This document shows, piece after piece, positions 28,438 to 40,074 of a DNA stretch of 64,000 bases. The stretch's first letter is position 1. Every line of letters begins with the position of its first letter. The DNA is taken from contig NZ_JAEUMN010000012.1 of assembly GCF_016793225.1 (NCBI RefSeq), positions 1 to 64,000 of the forward strand. The letters run 5' to 3'. The position numbers and the translations under genes are program-made. This DNA is from Phenylobacterium sp. GTDB lineage: Bacteria > Pseudomonadota > Alphaproteobacteria > Caulobacterales > Caulobacteraceae. Below the pieces are notes generated by a model, which saw only the letters and a program-made list of their open reading frames with translations, did no database searches and was not told the DNA's origin.

Positions 28438-29346
28438 CTACTCGGCGGCGGCGGCTTCGTTCCGCGTTGCGGCAACGCTTGTATCGACATGGCGGCGCAG
28501 GAAGCCCGTCATGTCCTCGAGCACCGGCGCGCCGCCCCGCAGCGGCCGCGACAGCGCCAGGATGATGCCGATGTGCTCGACGCCCTGGTAGTGGCGCTCC
28601 TCCACCGGCACGCCGGCCGCGCGCAGCCGGTTGGCCAGGGCGATCGTGTTCTTGGGATAGACGATCCCGTCGCGGGCGCCCGTGGCCAGGAACGCCGGCG
28701 GCGACGACGAGGTCACGAAGGCCAGCGGCTGGGTCGACGGCAGATCGTCGGCTCCGCCGAACACCCGGTTGGTCGTGTCGCCCTTGAGCGGCAGGAAGTC
28801 GTAGGGACCGGCGAGGCCGGCGATCGCCTTGATCCGCTCGGGGGCGACCCCGGCGGCCTTGAGGTAGCGCCCGTCCAGGCCCAGCATGACGGCGTTGTAG
28901 GCCCCGGCGGAGTGGCCCACGAGCACGATCCGGCTGGGGTCCGCGCCGTACCGCCCGGCGTTGTCCACCGCCCACTTCACCGCTTGCGCCCCGTCCTCGA
29001 GGAAGCCGGGGTACTTCACCTCGGGATAGAGACGGTAGTCGGCGACCACGGTGACGAAGCCGCGCGAGGCCAGCGCCCGGCCGACCCAGTTGTAGTCCTG
29101 CCGTCGGCCGGAGTCCCAGGAGCCGCCGTAGAAGAAGACCGCCACGGGCGCATGCGAGGCGCCGCGGGGCGCATAGACGTCGAGCCGCTGCCGCTGGCCC
29201 GCCCCGTAGGCGGCGCCGTTCGCCACCCGGCTGGACGGATCCTTCGGCGACAGGGTCGCGAACATCGAGAGCGGCGAGCAGGCGGCGGCCAGGGCGCCCA
29301 GCAGGGCCGCGGCGAACGGGCGCTTGGCAAACGGAACGGAGGTCAT
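28438..29346 (-). CDS. Alpha/beta-hydrolase (carboxylesterase/lipase-like), exported
   Basis: 302 residues. The N-terminal hydrophobic segment ends in LAAAC (Cys23), a weak lipobox. The esterase blocks are YGGSWDSG (a variant of the HGG oxyanion loop), VVADYRLYPEVKYPGF, nucleophile GHSAGAYNA (Ser145), LATGARDGIVYP (Asp) and GVEHIG (His). It resembles the BD-FAE/kynurenine-formamidase-like esterase group acting on small esters. It is divergent from the beta-lactamase-like gene at 29530. Confidence 0.87.
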   Translation of the reverse strand: MTSVPFAKRPFAAALLGALAAACSPLSMFATLSPKDPSSRVANGAAYGAGQRQRLDVYAPRGASHAPVAVFFYGGSWDSGRRQDYNWVGRALASRGFVTVVADYRLYPEVKYPGFLEDGAQAVKWAVDNAGRYGADPSRIVLVGHSAGAYNAVMLGLDGRYLKAAGVAPERIKAIAGLAGPYDFLPLKGDTTNRVFGGADDLPSTQPLAFVTSSSPPAFLATGARDGIVYPKNTIALANRLRAAGVPVEERHYQGVEHIGIILALSRPLRGGAPVLEDMTGFLRRHVDTSVAATRNEAAAAE

Positions 29347-29529
29347 CGTGTCCCCAGTTACGAAGGGCGTCGCGGAGGCGCAACTCCGCAGCTTCTACGT
29401 GACGCAGGCGGAAAGGGACGCGGCGGTCCAGGGCGGCGGCCCGGCGACATCGGCTTCCCCGTGGGAAGCCTTGACGCGGCGCCCCGCGCGCGGCGCTATG
29501 CCGGGTGAACAACGATAAGGGAGGCGGCC

Positions 29530-30774
29530 GTGGACGGAGCGCAGGCGCCGGCGGGTTTCAAGCGTGAGGTTCTCGACCAGGTGGGTCCGGCCCTCAAGGG
29601 GCTCGTGGACCAGAACCTGCTCTCGGGCATGGTGACGCTGGTCTGGCGCAAGGGCGAGATCGTCCAGCTCAACACCATCGGCCAGCGCGACATCGCGCGC
29701 GGGCTGCCGATGGAGCGCGACACCATCTTCCGCATCGCCTCGATGACCAAGCCGGTCACCTCGGTGGCGATCATGCAGCTGGTCGAGGAAGGCAAGCTCA
29801 GGCTCGAGGATCCGATCACGAAGTGGATCCCGGAGCTGGGCGGCATGGTCGTGCTGGAAGAGGCGACCGGCCCCGTCGACAAGACCCGGCCCGCCCACCG
29901 CGACATCACCGTCGAGGACCTCCTGACCCACCGCGCCGGCCTCGCGTACGGCTTCACGTCCATGGGCCCCATCGCCTATGCGCACGAGGAGAAGCTGGGC
30001 TCGCCGCTGGTCAATCCGCTCACGCCGGACGAATGGCTGAAGGCGCTGGGCGAGCTTCCGCTCAGCTATCCGCCGGGCGACCGCTTCCACTACAGCCACG
30101 CGACCGACGTCCTGGGCTTCCTCGTGGCCCGGATCGAGGGCAGGCCGCTGGGCGAGGTGCTGAAGGCGCGCATCTTCGACCCGCTGGGCATGACGGACAC
30201 CGCGTTCTGGCTGCCGCCCGAGAAGCGCGACCGCCTGGCGCGCCTCTACCAGGCGCCGCCGCAGGACGGCCCGCTGAAGGACGTCTCGCTGCCGATTCCC
30301 GACGCGCCCTCCCCCTTCGAAGGCGGCGGCGGCGGCCTCTTCTCCACCGCCGACGACTACCTCAAGTTCGCCCGCATGCTGCTGGGCCGCGGCGAGGTGG
30401 ACGGCGTGCGCCTGCTGAAGACCGAGACCGTCGACATCATGGCGGCCAACCGGCTCAGCGACGAGCAGCGCGGCCACGGCTTCATGGGCATGCCGTTCTG
30501 GCTGAGCCAGGGCTTCGGGCTGGGGCTCTCGATGATCATGGACGCCCAGAAGCACGAGTGGATGGGCGCCGGCGCCGAGGGGGCCTTCGGCTGGCCGGGC
30601 GCGTTCGGCACCTGGTGGCAGGCCGACCCGGCCAACGAAATGATCCTGATGTACCTGATCCAGGACTCCATGCCGCTGGGCCCCGAGGCGGTGACCGCGA
30701 TGCAGGGCCAGCGCCCCACCGGCCGCGTGGGCGGGCCCATGTTCCAGAAGATGGTCTACGCGGCGCTGGGCTGA
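29530..30774 (+). CDS. Class C beta-lactamase-family serine hydrolase
   Basis: 414 residues from GTG 29530, preceded by an excellent AAGGGAGG. The Ser-x-x-Lys motif is ASMTK (Ser71, Lys74) and the Tyr motif is HYSH (Tyr188), with LTHRAGLAYGF between them. No signal peptide is seen, so it is probably cytosolic. This combination is usual for esterase/D-aminopeptidase-like members (EstB-type) rather than true antibiotic-hydrolysing AmpC enzymes. The third KTG-like motif is not obvious. It is convergent with the small secreted protein gene at 30787. Confidence 0.9.
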   Translation: MDGAQAPAGFKREVLDQVGPALKGLVDQNLLSGMVTLVWRKGEIVQLNTIGQRDIARGLPMERDTIFRIASMTKPVTSVAIMQLVEEGKLRLEDPITKWIPELGGMVVLEEATGPVDKTRPAHRDITVEDLLTHRAGLAYGFTSMGPIAYAHEEKLGSPLVNPLTPDEWLKALGELPLSYPPGDRFHYSHATDVLGFLVARIEGRPLGEVLKARIFDPLGMTDTAFWLPPEKRDRLARLYQAPPQDGPLKDVSLPIPDAPSPFEGGGGGLFSTADDYLKFARMLLGRGEVDGVRLLKTETVDIMAANRLSDEQRGHGFMGMPFWLSQGFGLGLSMIMDAQKHEWMGAGAEGAFGWPGAFGTWWQADPANEMILMYLIQDSMPLGPEAVTAMQGQRPTGRVGGPMFQKMVYAALG

Positions 30775-30786
30775 GCCGACGACGGC

Positions 30787-31143
30787 TCAGCGGTCGCGGG
30801 GCGCCTCGCAGATGGGACGCCCGGCCACCGTGTCGCCGACAAGGCTGCCGTCCCGGATCGCTTCGCGGCGGGCGACGTTCAGGGCCCGGCCTTCGGGCGG
30901 GGGCGTCTGGCCCCTGGCGCAGATCGCCACCTCGACCCGCTGCCCGCCGTCAAGACAGGTGCAGATGTACGCGACCGGGTCCAGGCGGCTGGCCGGAACC
31001 TGGCAGGTCGCCGGGACGGCGCGGCCGCCGGCCTCGATGCACTGGATGGTCGTCCCGGGCGGCTTTCCCGTGAGCGGCGGCGCGGCGGCAGCGGCGCCGG
31101 CCGCCGCCAGGGCCAAGGCAAGGCCGAGGATGGGACGTCGCAT
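30787..31143 (-). CDS. Small secreted hypothetical protein
   Basis: 118 residues from ATG 31143 with AGGAG upstream. A signal peptide (MRRPILGLALALAAAGAAAAA) is followed by a mature domain with five Cys (IQCIEAGG, PATCQV, YICTCLDGGQ, VAICARGQ), suggesting disulfides. It is divergent from the TfoX-N gene. I recognise no family. Confidence 0.75.
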   Translation of the reverse strand: MRRPILGLALALAAAGAAAAAPPLTGKPPGTTIQCIEAGGRAVPATCQVPASRLDPVAYICTCLDGGQRVEVAICARGQTPPPEGRALNVARREAIRDGSLVGDTVAGRPICEAPRDR

Positions 31144-31224
31144 GGCTTGCTCCTTTCCCGGCAGGATACGCGCTTTGTCCGCGCCCGGCTTCCCCTGCCG
31201 TCGCCCGCGCGCCATCCTGGCGAG

Positions 31225-31599
31225 GTGGCCTGGACAAAACCCCCGCGCGGTCTGGTCGATCTCTTCGACCTGAGCCTCCCCGAGGCTTCGGGCCTGGAAC
31301 GGCGCGTCATGTTCGGCTGCCCCTGCGCCTTCGCCAGCGGGAACATGTTCGCGGGGCTCTTCCAGGAGGTCGTGTTCGCCCGGCTGCCGCCCGCGCTTCA
31401 CGCCGAGCTGGCCGCCGCGGGAGACCTGCGCACGTTCGAGCCGCGGCCGAGCTTCAGGATGCGCGCCTACAGCGAACTGCCGGCCTCGGTCGTCGAGGAC
31501 GAAGCGCGGCTCGCGGAGGTGCTTCGGGCGGCCTTTGTCTTCACCTCGGCCCTGCCGCCCAAGGTCGGGAAACCCCGAAAGGCGCGAACGCCTCGCTAA
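31225..31599 (+). CDS. TfoX N-terminal domain protein
   Basis: 124 residues from GTG 31225. The TfoX_N fold is shown by RRVMFGCPCAFASGNMFAGL, EVVFARLPP and RPSFRMRAYSELPA. A Lys/Arg-rich tail follows. Stand-alone TfoX_N proteins are small cytosolic proteins; TfoX itself regulates competence in gammaproteobacteria, but a role here is not implied. Start choice is moderate: in-frame codons run further upstream but enter the promoter region of the divergent gene. Confidence 0.8.
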   Translation: MAWTKPPRGLVDLFDLSLPEASGLERRVMFGCPCAFASGNMFAGLFQEVVFARLPPALHAELAAAGDLRTFEPRPSFRMRAYSELPASVVEDEARLAEVLRAAFVFTSALPPKVGKPRKARTPR

Positions 31600-31647
31600 C
31601 CAAGCTTGCGAGGCCCCGGTTAACGCTCGCGTGGCAGCCTTGCGGCC

Positions 31648-31869
31648 ATGGATCCGATCAGCACCGCGCGCTACGGCCTGATGGCGGCGACCCGCCGGTT
31701 CGAGGCCTCGGCCGTCAACATCGCCGGCATGGGCGCGGACGACACCGTCGACGTGGCCAGGGAGGTCGTCGAGATGGTGGAGGCGAAGGCCGCGTTCTCG
31801 GCCAACATCTCGGTCATCCGCTTCGCCCAGGACATGTGGGATTCGCTGCTGCGCCTGCAGACGCGATAG
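31648..31869 (+). CDS. Miniature flagellar rod/hook-like protein
   Basis: 73 residues. The first half (TARYGLMAATRRFEASAVNIAG) resembles the N-terminal helix of axial flagellar proteins (FlgB/C/F/G/E), and the second (DVAREVVEMVEAKAAFSANI, then SVIRFAQDMWDSLLRL) their C-terminal helix. The whole central domain, usually over 60 residues, is missing. These two helices pack together in the D0 region of rod and hook subunits. It lies far from any flagellar operon in this window, and a bidirectional terminator follows it. It may be a minimal axial or rod-associated subunit. Confidence 0.75.
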   Translation: MDPISTARYGLMAATRRFEASAVNIAGMGADDTVDVAREVVEMVEAKAAFSANISVIRFAQDMWDSLLRLQTR

Positions 31870-31884
31870 GCGCGAGCCGGAACG

Positions 31885-31911
31885 AAAAAGGGGAGCCCGA
31901 AGGCTCCCCTC
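31885..31911. terminator. Bidirectional rho-independent terminator
   Basis: A perfect 8-bp stem GGGGAGCC/GGCTCCCC (31890-31897 and 31902-31909) with a CGAA loop. An A5 tract precedes it on the + strand, giving a T5 tail for the minus-strand DUF6152 gene. The + side tail (TCTC) is weaker. It lies between the convergent 31869 and 31937 gene ends. Confidence 0.85.
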
Positions 31912-31936
31912 TCACATCCGGTCTCGTGGACGGACC

Positions 31937-32386
31937 CTACTTCTCGGTCGGATCCGAGCCGTCCTTCGGCGCGCCGGTGCCCGACGAGCCCATGAAGATC
32001 TTGCGGCCGTCCGGGAACGTCACGTCGCGGCCGTTGGCCTTGCAGGCCGGACGGCAGAGCTTGTCCTTGGACTGGTAGCCGCGGACGATGATTTCGGTCC
32101 CGGCCTTCAGCGAGTTGCGGTCGATGCCGGCGCGCAGCAGCGTGTTGGGCGTGCCGCCTTCCACCATCCACGCGGTGGTGGTGCCGTCCTTGTTCACGTT
32201 GGCGATGTGCACCCAGGCGTGGGGGTTGATCCACTCCACCCGGGTCACCTTGCCGCGCAGCAGGACCGGAGCCTTGCCGTCGAACTCGGCCGCGAACGCG
32301 TGGTGCGCCCAGGCGGCGCCGCCGGCGGCCGCCGCGCCGAGGCCGGCCGCGATCGCCCCCGCGATGATCAGTTTCCTCTTGTCCAT
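31937..32386 (-). CDS. DUF6152 family exported protein
   Basis: 149 residues from ATG 32386 with GGAGG just before it (an in-frame TTG at 32398 is not needed). The signal segment LIIAGAIAAGLGAAAAGGAA precedes WAHHAFAAEFD and the compact beta domain with LRGKVTRVEWINPHAWVHI, typical of DUF6152 proteins that look like single-stranded-nucleic-acid-binding folds. It is 55 bp downstream of the exported protein gene at 32441-33313 on the same strand, a pairing frequent in Caulobacterales and sphingomonads. Function unknown. Confidence 0.85.
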   Translation of the reverse strand: MDKRKLIIAGAIAAGLGAAAAGGAAWAHHAFAAEFDGKAPVLLRGKVTRVEWINPHAWVHIANVNKDGTTTAWMVEGGTPNTLLRAGIDRNSLKAGTEIIVRGYQSKDKLCRPACKANGRDVTFPDGRKIFMGSSGTGAPKDGSDPTEK

Positions 32387-32440
32387 CTTCGCCTCCAAAC
32401 GCCGGATGGTCGTCTCAAGTATCCAAAGGCCATTGCCGGC

Positions 32441-33313
32441 CTATTTCAGCGGTTCCTTGCGCAGGTCACCGTACATCAGTTCTTCCACGAACTCGACGCA
32501 CTTGAACTGGTTCAGCCGCGCATCCTCGCCCTGCCGCTTGTAGAGGTTGAAGCTCATCTTCCACGGACGGGTGAAGGTGTTGGGATCGGTGATGGTGGCC
32601 TCGTAGCGCATCACGCCCGGTCCGGTGGGCGTCCAGCGCTCGACGACCGTCATCTGGTCGGAGTGGTGGTTGCCGGCCCGGTCGAACCAGGTGCGGTCGT
32701 TCATCCCGTTGACCGTGACCACCAGGGTGTCGCCGTCCCACTTGGCCACCGACTGGCCCATCCAGGAGTCCACCGGCGGCGGGCCCGGGTCGGTGAAGAG
32801 CACGTTGCGCACGGCGCCCGCGTACTCGTACGCGATGATCATCGACTTCTCGGACTGGAAGATCTGGAAGGGCAGGTGCATGTAGTTCGCCCGCGGCACG
32901 CCCGGCAGGTAGCACTTGATCTCGGGATCGCCGGTTTCCAGGCTGAGGTAGTTGGCCCGGTTCTCGTCGCGCTTCTTCTTGGCTTCGGGCGTGTAGGGGA
33001 TCTCGCCGCCTTCCACGATGCCGAGGCCCGCCGGAACCGCGCCGACCGCGCCAAGCGCCACGACCGCCTTGGCCGGCACCGGCACGAAGGGACCGGGACG
33101 CATCTGCAGGGCCGCGCGCGCGGCGTGCGGCTCGATATCCCAGCCGGCGGTGTTCATCACCTGCCAGACGCCGTTGAGGTCGGGGTGCTTCCCGTCCGGG
33201 CCGCGGGGCGCCTTGTAGGCGGCGGCGGCCGGCTTCCGGGCCTGCGCCTGCGCGGCCACCGGGCCCGCCGCGACGAGGCCCACCACAGCAAGGGCCGCAA
33301 CGATCCTGATCAT
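32441..33313 (-). CDS. Exported protein of unknown function, partner of DUF6152 protein
   Basis: 290 residues with signal peptide (MIRIVAALAVVGLVAAGPVAAQAQA). Recognisable blocks are HPDLNGVWQVMNTA near the N-terminus, CYLPGVPRANYMHLPFQIFQ in the middle, and DSWMGQSVAKWDGDTLVVTV followed by VVERWTPTGPGVMRYEATIT toward the end. I know this as a recurrent exported family often next to DUF6152 genes, without an assigned reaction. It is upstream in the two-gene unit. Confidence 0.8.
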   Translation of the reverse strand: MIRIVAALAVVGLVAAGPVAAQAQARKPAAAAYKAPRGPDGKHPDLNGVWQVMNTAGWDIEPHAARAALQMRPGPFVPVPAKAVVALGAVGAVPAGLGIVEGGEIPYTPEAKKKRDENRANYLSLETGDPEIKCYLPGVPRANYMHLPFQIFQSEKSMIIAYEYAGAVRNVLFTDPGPPPVDSWMGQSVAKWDGDTLVVTVNGMNDRTWFDRAGNHHSDQMTVVERWTPTGPGVMRYEATITDPNTFTRPWKMSFNLYKRQGEDARLNQFKCVEFVEELMYGDLRKEPLK

Positions 33314-33459
33314 CTTCTCGCTTCCCCCAACGCCTGCCTTCGACGGGCAGGCCTCATTTGTACGCCAAGCCTAACCAACGTTCGTGCGTCGCGCCAGAAG
33401 TCCGATGGAGCGACCGCTCGACGTTTTGAGAAACCACCGGGCTGGTTTAAGCCGCCTCC

Positions 33460-34080
33460 ATGACGCTGCGCCCGCTCTTCGTCACGCCCATCTACGAAGC
33501 CAGCCTTACAACAGACCGCAGCTTCGAAAATTTCAACGCCGATATCTTGGCCGCCTGCCAGGAGCTCGAGGCCGAGGACGCCGCCGGACGCGCCTGGAGC
33601 CGCGCCCACGGCTACGGGGGCTACACGTCCTATGGGTCGCTCAACGACCTGCCCCAGCGCATGAGCGTGTTCGCCGACCTGAAGAGGAAGCTGGACCGCC
33701 ACGCCGCCCGCTTCGCCGAAGGCCTGCACCTCGACCTGGGCGGCGGCCGGCTGCGCCTGGACAGCCTGTGGGTGAACGTCCTGAAGCCCGGAGCCGGACA
33801 CAGCGGGCACATCCATCCCCACAGCGTGATCTCGGGCACGGTCTATGTGGCCACGCCGCCGGGGGCTTCCGCCCTCAAGATCGAGGATCCCCGGTTGCCG
33901 CTGATGATGGCGGCTCCGCCTCGCCGGCCGGATGCGCCGGACGACGCCCAGGCCTTCGTGTACCTGCAGCCCCAGGCCGGAACCGTCTTCATGTGGGAGA
34001 GCTGGCTGCGCCACGAAGTCCCCGCGAACCGCGCGCGCACGCCGCGGATCTCGGTGAGCTTCAACTACGCCTGGCGCTAG
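33460..34080 (+). CDS. Putative 2-oxoglutarate/Fe(II)-dependent oxygenase (TIGR02466-like)
   Basis: 206 residues, cytosolic. The start LRPLFVTPIYEASL is typical of the family. The double-stranded beta-helix core has GHSGHIHPHSVISGTVYV, which should hold the metal ligands, and WLRHEVPANRARTPRISVSF with the distal His and 2-oxoglutarate-binding Arg. Such proteins hydroxylate unknown targets. It is convergent with the M28 peptidase gene. Confidence 0.85.
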   Translation: MTLRPLFVTPIYEASLTTDRSFENFNADILAACQELEAEDAAGRAWSRAHGYGGYTSYGSLNDLPQRMSVFADLKRKLDRHAARFAEGLHLDLGGGRLRLDSLWVNVLKPGAGHSGHIHPHSVISGTVYVATPPGASALKIEDPRLPLMMAAPPRRPDAPDDAQAFVYLQPQAGTVFMWESWLRHEVPANRARTPRISVSFNYAWR

Positions 34081-34095
34081 CATGTTGGGCCGCAT

Positions 34096-34116
34096 CGCGC
34101 GCCATCGTGGCGCGCG
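34096..34116. terminator. Intergenic hairpin between convergent genes
   Basis: A perfect 9-bp stem CGCGCGCCA/TGGCGCGCG with TCG loop lies between the convergent ends at 34080 and 34172. No T tract follows, so it may stop transcription weakly or protect mRNA ends. Confidence 0.55.
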
Positions 34117-34171
34117 CCCTCCGACCCGGCCATGACCGCGCGCGACAAACCCGTGGCCGCCCGTTGCAGCC

Positions 34172-35809
<1,638 letters not shown>

Positions 35810-35854
35810 TGAGGCTCCTTCGCCCCCGCTTCTAGGGCCCGCGCCGCCCCCGCG

Positions 35855-37591
35855 CTACTCCAGGCGGACGTCGTCGATCTCGAAGGCGTAAGGCCCCTTG
35901 GTGGGATCGGTGGCGATGACCACGCCGACCAGCGCGGCGGGGTTCAGCCCCACGAAGCTCGCGATGGGAATCCGGACGTCCTGCCAGTCCGCGCTGAAGG
36001 AAAACGGCTGCTGCTTCGGCTGCGGGCTCGAGGTGTCGAACAGCATCGCACGGCCCTGAGGGCCGCTGCCCTGGCCCCGCACCCGGAACACGAGCGCGGC
36101 GGCCCCGCGGATGTCGCGCGGCGGCTGCCCGGGGCCGGCCAGGAACAGCATCGCCCCGCCCCAGGCGAACGGGAACGGCGGCTTGATCTCGCCCTCCGCC
36201 TTCAGGACCCCGGCGGCGTGGCTGACCCTGGCGTCGGACTGTCCCCCGGCGAGGCGGTCGCTCGTGGCCGCCCACGTCACGCCGTCCGGCCCGTCGAGCC
36301 CGGCCTGGAAGTCGCCCAGGAGGCCCTTGAGCGGGACAGCCGTTGCGGCCTGCGCGGACGCCGGCCTGCGCTCCACCGTGCGGCCGTTCTTCCAGACCTC
36401 GACGATGGCCCGGGTGGCCTCGATGTCCCGGGTGGGGTCGCCGTCGACCAGGACCAGGTCCGCCCGGGCGCCCGGGGCGATGCGCCCCCGCCCCTCGAGC
36501 CGGAAGCGCCGCGCCGGCGCGCCGGTGGCGGCGCGGAGGGCCTCCGTGGGGGTGAGGCCGGCCCGCACCAGCAGCGCCATCTCCTGATGGAGCGACGCGC
36601 CGTGCGTGGTCCCGGGGTTTCCGGCGTCGGTCCCCGCCAGGATGTCCACCTTCGCAGCCCTGAGCCCCGCGACGGCCGTGGCCGCCACGGGGTACTTGTA
36701 GAAGGTCTGCGGACGGAAGGCCTGCTTCAGCGTCCCGGTCTGCTCGGCGCTCAGGGTCGCCGCGAAGCGCGGATCGGCGGCGAGCCTGGCGCCCTCCCCC
36801 AGGCCCGCGACGCCGGCCATCACCGTCAGCGTCGGCACGACGAAGACTTTCCGCGCGGCGGCCAGCCGGTAGAGCGCCGGGTCGCCGGCGACATCGGAGA
36901 ACACGTGGGCCAGGCCGTCCGCGCCCGCCTCGATGGCGGCGCGGGCCGCCTCCAGTTCCTGCACGTGGACGACCGCGAGGCGCCCCCGCGCATGGGCCGC
37001 CGCGATCACCGCGGCCATGGTGGCCCGGTCGAGGCTGCGCGCGCCCAGCCGCGGCGCGTAGACCACCTTGATGTAGTCCGACCCTTCGGCGATCCGCGCC
37101 GCCACGAACGCATCGGCTTCGGCAGGCGACGTCAGCGTCGGGATCGGGAACCCGTACTCCGTGCCGTGGCCCCCCGGCGCGGTCGCGAGCACGCCGGCGG
37201 AGAAGAGGTCGGACTGGGCCGTCGGCGCGACGGCGTCCCGCTCACGGCGCAGGGACCCCAGGACCGACGGGTGGGTGAACATGTCGAGCTCGGTGGTGAC
37301 GCCGAATCGCAGCGCATCGGATCGCGCCGCGCCGAAGGTGTGCGTGTGCGCGTCGATCAGCCCGGGCAGCAGCGTCCGGCCCGCTCCGTCCACGACACGG
37401 GCGCCGGCGGGCGCCCTGGCGGTCGGGCCGACGGCGGAGATGCGCCCGTCCTGGACCACCACCGTGGCGCGGGGGATCACCCGCTCGCCGTCGAAGACGC
37501 GGACGCCGGTCACCGCAAAGCTCTGCGCCCGGCCGACGGCCGGGGCGACGAGGCAGGCGACGACGAGGATGACCGCCTTCAGGCCGTGCAT
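35855..37591 (-). CDS. Exported amidohydrolase with C-terminal CIA30-like domain
   Basis: 578 residues from ATG 37591, chosen for the strong GGGAGGG before it and the signal peptide MHGLKAVILVVACLVAPAVG. The amidohydrolase part has LLPGLIDAHTHTFGAA (HxH metal ligands), VVHVQEL and GLAHVF (further His), ILAGTDAGNPGTTHG (Asp) and GRIAPGARADLVLVDGDPT. From about residue 430 a second domain (GDFQAGLDG to the end ADWQDVRIP and YAFEIDDVRLE) resembles the CIA30/galactose-binding-like sandwich. That part may bind carbohydrate or the membrane. Imidazolonepropionase/prolidase-like relatives hydrolyse cyclic amides or dipeptides; the substrate is unknown. Confidence 0.88.
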   Translation of the reverse strand: MHGLKAVILVVACLVAPAVGRAQSFAVTGVRVFDGERVIPRATVVVQDGRISAVGPTARAPAGARVVDGAGRTLLPGLIDAHTHTFGAARSDALRFGVTTELDMFTHPSVLGSLRRERDAVAPTAQSDLFSAGVLATAPGGHGTEYGFPIPTLTSPAEADAFVAARIAEGSDYIKVVYAPRLGARSLDRATMAAVIAAAHARGRLAVVHVQELEAARAAIEAGADGLAHVFSDVAGDPALYRLAAARKVFVVPTLTVMAGVAGLGEGARLAADPRFAATLSAEQTGTLKQAFRPQTFYKYPVAATAVAGLRAAKVDILAGTDAGNPGTTHGASLHQEMALLVRAGLTPTEALRAATGAPARRFRLEGRGRIAPGARADLVLVDGDPTRDIEATRAIVEVWKNGRTVERRPASAQAATAVPLKGLLGDFQAGLDGPDGVTWAATSDRLAGGQSDARVSHAAGVLKAEGEIKPPFPFAWGGAMLFLAGPGQPPRDIRGAAALVFRVRGQGSGPQGRAMLFDTSSPQPKQQPFSFSADWQDVRIPIASFVGLNPAALVGVVIATDPTKGPYAFEIDDVRLE

Positions 37592-37673
37592 GCATCCCTC
37601 CCGGACATTGCCAGGCGAGACTACACGCCCGCCGCGCCGGTTCATCGGCGCAGCGGTTATCGTGTCGATGCGT

Positions 37674-39605
<1,932 letters not shown>

Positions 39606-40074
39606 CTATTTCTCCGAACTCGGCTGCCGTCCCGTGCCCCTTGGAAGGGCGCGGAGCGGGCCGAAGATGGTGCCCGGCGGCCCACGATCGAGAGGTCGCG
39701 ACAATACGACCCGTGGTCCGCCCTAATGTTCCCGTTCTGATCGAGTGCGCCGGTGGACACGCGTCCGCAACGAACACGACGCGCCATGCAAGAACGCGGC
39801 CGCGGAGGTTCCCCTTCGCGACGTCCAGCATGCGCGCCGGCCGATAGTACGGCGCGACCACCGGGATTTCCGCACCGCGAGGGAGACATCACATCCGCGA
39901 AGGGGGCGCGCCCGAATGCCGCAGCGGCCCATCGATGTCTGTCGTAGCGCGCTAAATCCGCATTGCCGCAGATGGCGCGGCAGCCCGGTTCTGTCAAGGC
40001 GCGCCGACGGGGATGAGGCGCATTGTCCCACCGGTCGGGGGGCGCCACTGTCAGTCCGCGCAAGGAGACTGGCC
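39606..40074. other. Divergent intergenic region (rpoD / amidohydrolase)
   Basis: 469 bp that must hold the rpoD promoter (minus) and the amidohydrolase promoter (plus). Short frames here have no family signature or ribosome site. I could not define promoter boxes with confidence. Confidence 0.5.
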
